A stretch of DNA of 19,035 nucleotides from the NCBI GenBank assembly GCA_027579435.1, contig JANBPK010001647.1, positions 1-19,035 on the forward strand, written 5' to 3'. The position numbers and the translations under genes are program-made. Every line of letters starts with the position of its first letter. Positions within the stretch are counted from its first letter, which is position 1. Shown piece by piece: positions 7,662-16,060 of the stretch. This stretch comes from Candolleomyces eurysporus (Eukaryota > Basidiomycota > Agaricomycetes > Agaricales > Psathyrellaceae). The notes under the pieces were generated by a model, which ran no database searches, was not told where the DNA came from, and saw only the letters and a program-made list of their open reading frames with translations.

Positions 7662-9976
7662 TCATTGACATCGGTAAGCCGCACCGAGCTGTGCGATCTC
7701 TTGGTTTGGTCTGGGTATTATTCCTGTCGGCGATGGCTCGGTTTCAGAAGCGTCGGATTTCGATTCCTCTCGGCCCCGTCTTGCTTGCTGTGATTGTGCT
7801 GTGTCGAGGTGAGAACGCGTGTAAAGATCCTTCCAATAGGCCGCTGCCTTTGTCTTTTGCTCCAATTCCTGTTGGAGGGCAGCCAGCCTTGAAGCGTTCT
7901 CCTCCACCAAGGTAAGGCTACGGGCGCTCATCGAAACGTTTTCTGCTGAGACCGCTACTAATTTCTCCCGGAGTTTATCATTCTTTGCTTCGCATTTGGC
8001 TTGCGCGGCTTTTAAGTGGGTAATCGTCGCGTTGTGTTGATCTACTTCCTGTCTTGCACTCGAAAGGTCTTTGGAAAGGGTATCGATAGATTTCTGCGTG
8101 GAAAGGGAGTCGGCCTCGTTTTTCTCCCCCAAGGCACGGTTCTCAGCAATTGTTGAAAGAAGTCGTTTCTTCAACTTCGATACTTGTTGCCGTAGATCAG
8201 CGATAGTCGTCTTGTCTTTGGCCCGCACCTTCTCCAAACCGGTGATCATTGCGTGATGTTGATCTACTTCCCTTCTTGCGCTCAAAAGGTCCTCGGAAAG
8301 GATATCGCTAACTTCTTGCAGGGAGAGGGAGTCAGTCTTGCATTCCTTGTTCTCCTCTGCCAAGGCAAGGTTCTCGTCACTTGTTAAAAGAAGTCGTTTT
8401 TCGAGTGTCGATAATTGTTGTTGTAGGCCAGCGATCGTTGACTTGTCTTGGGCCTGCGCTTTGTTCAAGTCGGTAATCGTTGTGTTATGTTGAGCTACTT
8501 CCTCTCTTGCGCTCGACAGGTCTTCGTAAAGGGCATTGATGGATTCTTGCTTGGAGAGGGAGATTGCCTCGTATTCCTTGTTCCCCTCCGTCAAGGCACG
8601 GATCTTGTCATTTGCTGAAAGAAGGCTTGCTTCGAGCGTCGATAATTGTTGCAGTAGAACAGCGATCGTTGTCTCGTCTTCAGCCTGCCCTTCCCTTAAG
8701 TCGGTGATTGTTGTGCCACGTTGAGCTACTCTCTTTATTGCGCTCGCAAGGTCTTCGGAAAGGGTAGTGATAACCTTTTGCATGGAGAGGGAGCTTGCCT
8801 CGTATTCCTTTTTCTCCTCCGTCAAGACATGGTTCTTATCATTTGTTGAAAGAAGTCGTGCTTCGAGCGTTAATAATTGTTGTCGAAGGTCAGCGATCGT
8901 TGACTTGTCTTCGGCCTGTGCTTCCTTCAAGTCGGTAGTCGTTGCGTTATTTTGAGTTACTTCCTCTCTTGCGCTCGAAAGGTCTTCGGAAAGGGTATTA
9001 ATGGATTCTTGCCTGGAGGGGGAGCTTGCATCGTATTCCTTTTTCTCCTCCTTCAAGGCACGGTTCTCATCATTTGTTGAAGAAAGTTGCGCTTCGAGCG
9101 TCGATAGTTGTTGTCGTAGGGCAGCGATAGTTGACTCGTCTTCGGCCTGCGCTTCCTTTAAGTAGGTAATTGTTGCGTGGTACTGAGCTACTTCTTCTCT
9201 TGCGCTCAAAGGGTCTTCGGGGAGGGTATCGATGGATTCTTGCTTCATGGAGAGGGAGGTTGACTCGTATTCCTTGTTTTCCTCCGTGAAGGCACGGTTC
9301 TCGTGACTTGCTGAAAGAAGTGGTGCACTAAGCGTTGATAGTTGTTGGAGTAGATCAGCGATTGTTGTCTCGTCTTCGGCCTGCCCTTCCTCTAAGTCGA
9401 TAATCGTTGCGTTATGTTGAGCTACTTTTTCTCTTGCGTTCGAAAGGTCTTCGGAAAGGGAGTCATCCCCATATTTCTCGTTTTCCTCTGTCAACGTATG
9501 ATTCTGGGCGCTCGTTGAGAGAACTTGTGCTTCGAGCGTCAATAATTCTTGCCGCAGGTCAGCAATCGTTGTCTCCTCTTCGGCCCGTGCTGCTTCTAAC
9601 TCGGCGATTGTTGCGTGACATTGATCTTCCCTCCTTCTTGCGCTCGAAAGGTCTTCGGGAAGGGTATCGATAGATTCTTGCGTGGAAAGGGAACGAGCCT
9701 CGTACTCCTCTGTCAGGGTATGGTTCTGGGCGCTTGCTGAACGAAGTTGTGCCTCGAGCCTCGATAAGTGCTCTCGAAGTTCAGCGATTGTCGCCTCGTC
9801 CTTGGACTGCCTTTTCTGCACCTTCGAAGCCAGCGTATTTTGCTCCCGGTGCCTAAGTTGAACGAGAAGTGCCAGGCACGCAGTAATTGCTATCCAAAAT
9901 AGCTCTAAAGTCAGTCTTGAACTTTTTGAACCATGTTATCAGGCTCACCGGCGCCAGTAGCTGCTTTAGTAAGCAT
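7662..9976 (-). CDS. Long repeat-built coiled-coil protein with N-terminal hydrophobic segment (array member A)
   Basis: Exon 1 is 9976-9949 (28 nt, MLTKAATGA plus one base), the intron is 9948-9890, and exon 2 is 9889-7662, giving 751 residues. The uninterrupted frame alone has no upstream ATG, and its only early start would be a GTG at 9821. Splicing supplies a proper start and adds AITACLALLVQL, a short hydrophobic segment (about residues 9-21) that may anchor the protein. Residues about 40-641 are eight tandem units of mostly 77 residues, equal to eleven unbroken heptads. Core positions a and d hold I/L/V, with Asn at one a position (unit residue 26) in seven of eight units. The C-terminal ~110 residues carry LEQKTKAAAYWKDLY, a Gln/Arg-rich stretch, a Ser/Asp/Glu patch and NQEIAQLGAAYRCQ. 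The rod would be about 90 nm if fully helical. The function is unknown. The pattern resembles tethering or scaffold coiled coils but matches no family I can name. Confidence 0.82.
7995..9800 (-). repeat. Eight tandem 231-bp coding repeats in gene A
   Basis: Unit starts on the coding strand, at codons for D/E-x-x-T-I-A, fall at 9800, 9578, 9374, 9140, 8909, 8678, 8447 and 8216. Unit lengths are 222, 204, 234, 231, 231, 231, 231 and 222 bp. All are multiples of three, so each indel preserved the reading frame. The consensus is (D)E-x-TIA-L-x-QQLSTLEAQLLS, then ENRALTEENKEYE, SLSxQESIDTLSEDLSSARE, and EVAQHNATITDLKEAQAE. DNA similarity between central units is high, which fits recent duplication or gene conversion. 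Confidence 0.92.
9890..9948 (-). other. Intron 1 of gene A (59 nt, phase 1)
   Basis: The donor is GTGAGC, the branch site CTGAC, and the acceptor GATAG, homologous to the acceptor in B. Two AGs closer to the branch site (TTTAGAG) would also preserve frame and would add five residues (ELFWI). The third AG is preferred because of its distance from the branch site and its match to B. Confidence 0.75.
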
Positions 9977-10975
9977 AGTGGTTAATAGTGGTTAAAACTT
10001 GCTACGTTTGAGGAAATGTCAGAGAGTCGGGATGAGAACCACTCGTGTATAGTTGTCTATTTAATTCATAGGATCTGGCTATTCAGTCTCCACCTGTCCG
10101 CTGCCGTTGTCAAGACTGATTGTTGCGGGCAAGCAAGCGAGGAATCTGACAGGAACGTAGCATTTGCCGTCCGACCGTTGTCAACAGATCTACCGCGTAC
10201 AACTTGTCGTTAAAGTTATGCTCTGATTGCGATCAAGATGTTGACACTTCGTGCCTGTCATTTGTTCTCTTTTAATTTATTTGGTAACGATTGCTCCGAA
10301 AACGAACAAGCATCAAAAGCGGAACAAATTTGATTGTTTTTGATAGCTGGAATGGTACTCATGAGGTCACATATGAGACGGGGAGAGTGGCACTTCGGAT
10401 TGAGTGGCCAGGGCAAGGCTACAGTAACTATTGTACGCACTTATTCATTTGTATTCCCACTTCCTCAAGGGGTTCTACACAAAATCCTTCGCAATATGTA
10501 TAGCAAGGTTGAGGCAAGATATTACGTTCGCGGGCATCACGGTTCACGAACTGATGGGTAGACGTGTCGCTGGCTAGCCGCCGGATGACCAAAGTCCAAC
10601 TCCAAGCCAATATGTGCCCAGTTCTGGTCGTTCTTACATTCCACTCCCCTACATATCATGTCGACCCTACCTTTCAAAAAGGCTTTTGACAACCACTCAC
10701 AGCTCTCAGGGCTCAGGACCTACCAGAGTGAACACAGTGCGTATGTCGGAGGAACGACCCCAGAGTCGCGGGTCTTTGAATTGTTGGTAATGCCGTGTAG
10801 GCTGGTGCCGTATCAGACGGACAGACGTCAAGCACAGATGTACAATGAGAACAAGAAAGCCAGTCGATCCGATGCGTGGCGATCGAGGAAATTTCCAAGC
10901 GCAACCCGAATTGAACGGAGGCGAAGTCTCCCGCCGTCTTTAGACCCCGTAGATCCACTTTCAATTTTGACAAGA
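9977..10975 (-). repeat. Duplicated 5' flank of gene A (partner: 14978-16060)
   Basis: About 1 kb upstream of A is collinear with the DNA upstream of B. Matching landmarks include GGGATGAGA, GTGTATAGTTGTCTATT, CAACTTGTCGTTA, TTTTAATTTAT, TACGCACTTATT, AAGGTTGAGGCAAGAT and GTAGGCTGGTGCCG. No protein is recognised in it. The core-promoter-like AATTAAATAGACA (coding strand) lies at 10066-10054. The match shows that A and B were copied together with their upstream control DNA. Confidence 0.75.
10054..10066 (-). promoter_or_regulatory. Putative AT-rich core promoter element of gene A
   Basis: Plus-strand TGTCTATTTAATT is identical to the element before gene E and lies 78 bp upstream of the A start codon. 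It is shared with E although the surrounding flanks have diverged, which supports a function. Confidence 0.45.
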
Positions 10976-11096
10976 AAATACGGACTGGTACATGTCCAAA
11001 TTTAGCTGAGTGAAGAAAGTTTGAACTGAGAATCTCAAAATCTAGTAAGGCACAAGCCTGTAGCAGTCTGATGTAGATAATATTGCACCGTATGAA

Positions 11097-12226
11097 TCAC
11101 TTCTCATCCTCGTCGGAATCCCATTGTGATTTGCGTGGGAAGCGCGGCCCACTCTTGACGGCGCGGCGGCGGCGGCTTTGACTCTTGGAGTGTACTAGCC
11201 TCCGAGTTGCCTTTGCTTCCAACCTCGCCTTTGCCAGAAGATTTCCACACCGGCACATTGCCAGTTGGGCATGGCATTCGGAGATTCGATCTTTGAGCTG
11301 TGCGATTTCTTGGTTTTTTGCAGCGATCATCCCTGTTGGCGACAGGTCGGACATGTTGGACCCGGATGCCTCTCGGTGTCTCGCTTGGTGTGGCCGTACT
11401 GCATTGAGATCAGGATGCATGTACAAATCCTTCCAATCGGCCGCTTCTTTTGTCTTTTGCTCTAGTTTCTGTTGGAGGACTATTACACTTGAAGCGACAT
11501 CCTCGCAGGTTTTTGATAGAAAAGCAAGTCGCTTGTCTCTGTACCCCACCGCGGACTCCAGCACGAGTTTCCCCTCCTTCAAGCCGGTGATTGTTGCGTC
11601 ATGTTGAGCGACTTTCTCCCTTGCATTCAAGAGGTCCTTAGAAAGTGTGCGGATGGATTCTTTGAGAGAAAGGGAGCTGGTCTTGTANTTTTTTGTTCTC
11701 CTCCACCAAGACACAATTCTGCGCTTCGAAGGCCGATAATTGTTGCCACAGTTCAGCGTCCGTTGTCACCTCGTCTTTAGCGTGCGCTTCTTTTAAGTGG
11801 GTAATTGTTGCCTCATGCTGGTCCATCATCTCTCTTGCTTTTGAAAGCTCTTCGGAAAGCGCATGAAGGGATGCTTGCATGGAGAGGGAGCTTGCTTTAT
11901 ACTCTTTGTTCTCCTCCATCAGAGCACGATTGCGGGCGCTTGTTGGAAGAACCTCTGCTTCAAGCGCCGACAAGATCCTTTGGAGTCCGATGATGGTCGC
12001 CTCGTCCTTGGCCTGCCTTTCTTGCACCGCTGCAGCCAGAAAATTATATGCACGTTTAGCGTTGACGAGGAGGGCAAACGCAGCGGATGCACGACCGAGA
12101 CCAGCCTGGCCCGCTAGGCACATGGCGAGGATGAAGATTCCTATATATCACACTCACATCTGAGTGTTGGGCGTCTTGAACTGTGTTATCGAGCTCACCA
12201 GCATATGCAACGGTGTCAGCAAGCAT
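11097..12226 (-). CDS. Coiled-coil protein with N-terminal hydrophobic anchor (array member C)
   Basis: Exon 1 is 12226-12199 (28 nt, MLADTVAYA plus one base), the intron is 12198-12141 and exon 2 is 12140-11097. The exon 2 frame appears broken at 11688, where a single N follows an A-run. Treating that N as an extra base restores ENKKYKTSSLSLKES, the conserved family phrase, and gives an intact 356-residue protein. So this is probably a sequencing artefact, not a pseudogene. Residues about 7-36 are hydrophobic with a central GQAGLG turn, longer than in A and B. One complete 77-residue unit and one shortened unit follow, then the signature LEQKTKEAADWKDLY. The C-terminus is longer than in A: NQEIAQLKDRISECHAQL continues into a basic stretch (SQSRRRRAVKSGPRFPRKSQ) ending DSDEDEK. 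The basic tail could bind nucleic acid, acidic lipid or a protein partner. That is inference. Confidence 0.8.
12141..12198 (-). other. Intron 1 of gene C (58 nt, phase 1)
   Basis: The donor is GTGAGC and the acceptor is TATATAG. It splits codon 10 exactly as in A, B and E and keeps GATAAC...GTTCAA in common with A and E. An in-frame ATG at 12123 exists downstream, but the spliced start at 12226 adds the family's ML exon and the first half of the hydrophobic segment. Confidence 0.75.
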
Positions 12227-13019
12227 CTGGTATAAGTGTGAAGGTAGAGGAATGCAGATGAAGGGCTTGGTAGTGGCAGCATGTATCATGGGCATTTTAT
12301 TTATTGCGTCTACCCAAATAGCGAGTGTGCACAGCAACCTGCGGTTTGCCTCAACAGCCTGTCGTCACCTTGGGCGATGACTCGGGGCTCCAAGTCCACC
12401 TTTTTGGCATACTTGGATGCTGAGAGGATGCGTCGAATTCAGTCGTTCATGTCGCACTAAAGAAAAAGCGAAAATAAACATAAACCTCTGCGACAAAGCT
12501 TACTTTGTATGTCGAAATGTCAAGAGGTCTGGATTATAGAAGACCCCCGCCTCAGGTAGTAGCATCCTGCACTGATGGGAGGGGTTAAAACAACATACGA
12601 ACTCGGGAACCTTCAGGTTCGGATCTGTCCGAACCTGAAACTCCAGCCATCTGTTTGCAAGTGCTTATTGTGAAACGAGAGCGCCCAGATGACTCAAGCC
12701 ATTCAAGACTGTCTCCAGTATAGTGCCATGTGGGGTTTGTTTGGGGTAAGTCCGCACGCAACTGTAACGGCCTATTTACCACATCTCCTTCACTTCCTCA
12801 CTGGGTAGTACTGGTTGAAATGCTTGATCTTTTTGTGGCCTTGACAGAGCACTCCTCGGACACTGTCGCACTGCAGCAATGCCTGCTACCACCTTCCTCC
12901 CTTTTCGTTTCGTATGCCGGTCGATATTAGAAGGTGTGTCGATGACGGAGAAAGGGAACAAGAATTTGTTGTGTATGTATCGGCCAGCATCTATAAAAAG
13001 TAGTCAATAGCACTGAATT
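12227..13019. other. Upstream DNA of gene C, no supported gene
   Basis: It contains an AT-rich TATA-like block (12294-12305) 68 bp before the C start codon and a perfect 12-bp hairpin (12612-12639). Short open frames on both strands have no recognisable domains. Confidence 0.45.
12612..12639. repeat. Perfect 12-bp inverted repeat with 4-nt loop
   Basis: TTCAGGTTCGGA is followed by TCTG and then TCCGAACCTGAA, an exact reverse complement. The hairpin lies about 390 bp upstream of gene C. It may be a dimeric transcription-factor site or simply a structure-forming palindrome. No copy was noticed elsewhere in the window. Confidence 0.8.
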
Positions 13020-13684
13020 ATTTTGGGATTTTTGCCCCAAAGCGTCATACACCATTGTCTGAGTTGCGGTCGCTCGCTTTGACAGACAACTGAATAACGG
13101 AGATTATCGCTCCCCACACTTGTTTTTATCGCCGCTATCATGCTCCGGATGGCTAGTACATTTGCTCTGAGGTCGGGCTGAGGATGTCAGTGTTACTACT
13201 TCGTTCATTGAAGCCCCAAACGAGAGGGATATGCCAAGCACACCCATGCGTGTCTAGGAACTACGGTCCGTCCTCTTCTGAAAAGACGACTGTATACTAC
13301 GGAGAACGTAAGGAGTTGCATGAAGACTGCTCCGGTGTTTGAGAAATTCAGAACGCTTGAAGAAAGCCTCAACTGTTGTGGGCTCAACAGCGGATTAATA
13401 TTGGTATCGATTTTGATAGGTCATATTCAATACAGGTGCCTTCATTGACACATCCAAACTACATGTGTAGATACTTTCAAGGCTGTTCTCAAGGTACAAG
13501 TGGTGGTGAAGCGATCATCGGGTCATGGCATGGAGAGTCTCGAACTTTCATGCAGGAGACGCGTCGACTGGGCGCGTCAAAGTAGCGATAGACGGGGTTC
13601 CCTGGAGCTTTGGGATGCAAATTGTCCTTTGGGAGTAGGGGAATTGTCAGGTTTACGGTGAGATCCTGAGGAAGAGGCTGGAGT
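13020..13684 (-). repeat. Duplicated 3' flank of gene B (partner: 17650-18377)
   Basis: Landmarks shared in order with the D flank include AAGCGTC, AGTTGCGGTCGC, GCTTTGACAGACAA, CGGTGTTTGAGAA, CAGGTGCC, CATTGACACATCCAA, AAGTGGTGGTGA and GGTCATGG. Between GAGGATGTC and ACTGT the two copies carry the same roughly 100-bp block in opposite orientation. No gene is recognised. Confidence 0.75.
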
Positions 13685-14977
13685 TCATCGGCATCGGTAA
13701 GCCGCACCGAGTTGTGCAATCTCTTGGTTTTTTGGGGGTGTTGTTCTTGTCGGCGACAGCTCTGATTCAGAAGAGTCGGATTTCGATTCCCCTCGGCGCC
13801 GTCTTGCTTGTTGTGATTGTGCCGTGTCGGGGTCCGAACGCGTGCAAAGATCCTTCCAATAGGCCGCTGCTTTTGTCTTTTGCTCCAGCTCCTGTTGGAG
13901 GGCGGTCAACCTTGAAGCGTTCTCCTGCTTGAGGGTATCGAAGGCTTTGTTGATGCCAACGATTCGCTTCTCTGTAAAATTCACCGTCGACTCCAACATT
14001 TTGTTCCGTGCCTCCAAGTCAGTAATCTTCGCTTCATGCTGAGCTGCCCTCTCTCTTGTATTCGAAAGGTCTTGATAAAGGATTTGGATATATTCTTGCA
14101 TGGAAAGGAAACCAGCCCTGTACGCCTCATTCTCGTCCATCAATGTGCTGTTCCGAGCGCTGATTGAAGTATGTTCTGCTTCGAGTGTCAATGAGTGCTC
14201 TCGCAGTTCATCAATCGTTGTCACGTATTCTGCCTGCGCTTCTTTTAAATCGGTAATCGTTGCGTCGTGCCGAGCTACTTCCTCATTTGCCGAAAGAAGT
14301 CGTGCTCTGAGCGTCGATAATTGTTGCATTAGATTATCGATCACTGTCTCGTCTTGGGCTTGCATTTTCTTCAAGTCGGTAATCGTTGCGTTATGTTGAG
14401 CTACTTCCTCCCTTGCACTCGAAAGGTCTTCAGAGAGTGTATCGACAGATTTTTGCTTGGAAAGGGAGTCAGCCCCATATTTCTTGTTTTCCTGTCAGCG
14501 TATGGGTCTGGGCACTCACTGAAAGAAGTTGTGCTTCGACTGTTGATAATTGTTGCCGTAGGTTAGCAATCGTTGTCTCGTCTTCGGCCCGTGCTTCTTC
14601 TAACCCGGCGATCGTTGCATTATGTTGAGCTACTTCCTCTTTTGCGCTCGAAAGGTCTTCGGAAAGGGTATTGATAGATACTTGCGTGGAAAGGGAGCGA
14701 GCCTTGTATTCCTCCGTCAACGTATGGTTCTGGGCGTTTGTTGAATGAAGTTGTTCTTCGAGTGTCGATAAGTGCCCTCGAAGTTCAGCTATTGTCGCCT
14801 CGTCCTTGGACTGCCTTTTCTGCGCCTTCATAGCCAGTGCACTTTTCTCCCAGTGCCTAACTTGAACGAGAAGTGCTAAGCACACAGTAATTGCTGTCGA
14901 AGCCCAGGAATCAGTTTTGATCNTTTTTGGATCATCCTTTCAGGCCTACCGGCACCAGTAGCTGCTTTAGTGAGCAT
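13685..14977 (-). pseudogene. Coiled-coil array member B, frameshifted copy closest to A
   Basis: Exon 1 is 14977-14950 (28 nt, MLTKAATGA plus one base, the same peptide as in A), the intron is 14949-14894 and exon 2 is 14893-13685. The first frame runs through AITVCLALLVQVRHW, one 74-residue unit and part of a second, then stops at 14469. Compared with A (CTGTCAACG after TTTTCCT), B lacks two bases near 14493, inside the codons for TEENK. Beyond that point the frame continues without a stop to 13685, through two and a half more units and LEQKTKAAAYWKDLC to NQEIAQLGAAYRCR. Apart from the 2-nt loss it would encode about 412 residues. It is either a recent pseudogene or carries an assembly error. 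The clean coding state on both sides favours a very recent or artefactual lesion. Confidence 0.75.
14894..14949 (-). other. Intron 1 of member B (56 nt, phase 1)
   Basis: The donor is GTAGGC, unlike GTGAGC in the other members. The branch-like site is CTGAT and the acceptor GACAG. An N at 14923 adjoins a T-run. The intron joins exon 1 to GCA-ATT-ACT in frame. Confidence 0.7.
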
Positions 14978-16060
14978 AGTAGTCGAGAGTTGCGACGTTC
15001 GAGGAATGTTAGAGGGTTGGGATGAGAGAGGTACTTGTGTATAGTTGTCTATTGAACTCACAACATCTAGTTGTTATATACCATCTAGCTGCTGCCGTGG
15101 TCAGACTGATTCTGATTGTTGCAGGCAAGCGATCATTTCAAGACAAGAGTTGCCGTCCAACCGTCGTCAACAGCTCTACCTCTTGCAACTTGTCGTTAGA
15201 GTTATGTTACTGTTACCATCAAAACATTGGCACTTCATGCCTGTCATTCCTTTTAATTTATCTCAAGTGCCATTTGGTAACGCCATTGCTCTGAGAACAA
15301 ATGCGGAACAATAACACGAATTCCGATCTGATTGTTCTTCGATAGCTGGTCACCGACATGAGATGGGGCACAGCAATTCGAATTGAATGGCTCGGGCAGG
15401 GCCAACTACTGTACGCACTTATTTGCATTCTCGCTTCCTCAAGGTTTCCTAGGCAGAATCCTTTCCAACACATATGGCAAGGTTGAGGCAAGATGTTGAA
15501 TTCGCGGGGATTACAAAAGGGTCGCGATAGTCCCTTATAGTAAGTTATACAAGCTGCCAGTGGCTTCAGCTAATGTTCAGACGTGTCGCCGTGCCAGTTG
15601 CCAGATGACCAGAGTCCGAGTCTAAGCCAATGTCTACAATCCGAAGCCTGATTCTATTCGTTCATACGTTCCACTCCTCAACATACCACGCCCACCCTTC
15701 CTACCTGCCCAAAGGGTCATTAACGACCACACCCAAAACTTTCAGGCATTCGTACATAGTCGAGTAAGCGCAGTGTGCCTTTCAATGGAATGACTCCAGA
15801 GTCGCAGGTCTTGGCGGTGATGCTCCGTAGGCTGGTGCCGCACCAGACAGACAGATGTGAAGGACTTGCAGAGGTGCTCAGATGTATGATGAGAACAAGA
15901 AAGTCGGTCATCCGATGTGCGGAGCGGGGCAAGTGATCGAGCAAAACCTCCGAGCGTAGCCTGAGTTAAGCGGAGGCCAAGTTCGCTGACGCGCTTCCCA
16001 CTAGAATCCATCCTCTTCTCTAAATCTCGTAGATAATCTGAATCCACTTCAGAATTGGAA
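14978..16060 (-). repeat. Duplicated 5' flank of member B (partner: 9977-10975)
   Basis: It is collinear with the upstream DNA of A throughout, with small indels. It includes a diverged promoter-like element (15046-15058, TGTCTATTGAACT) 69 bp before the start codon. Open frames inside it are not conserved between the two copies, which argues against a hidden gene. Confidence 0.72.

Noticed and set aside
8071..8955. Plus-strand open frames of about 61-62 codons at 8071, 8536 and 8767 with similar proteins
   Set aside because: They are antisense shadows of the 231-bp coding repeats of gene A. Their similarity and spacing simply follow the repeat period.
7995..9800. CRISPR-like periodic array
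   Set aside because: The period is 231 bp with coding, divergent units and no short repeat-spacer structure. The host is a fungus.
7662..9976. Gene A as an SMC, myosin-tail or golgin homolog
   Set aside because: The similarity would rest only on generic heptad composition. There is no ABC head, motor or GRIP domain.
13489..13719. Minus-strand frame beginning HNSVRLTDADEL, with a counterpart at 18230-18412, considered as a separate small gene
   Set aside because: It overlaps the end of the coiled-coil CDS in another phase. A/B differences fall mainly at first codon positions in that frame, so protein-level selection is not supported.
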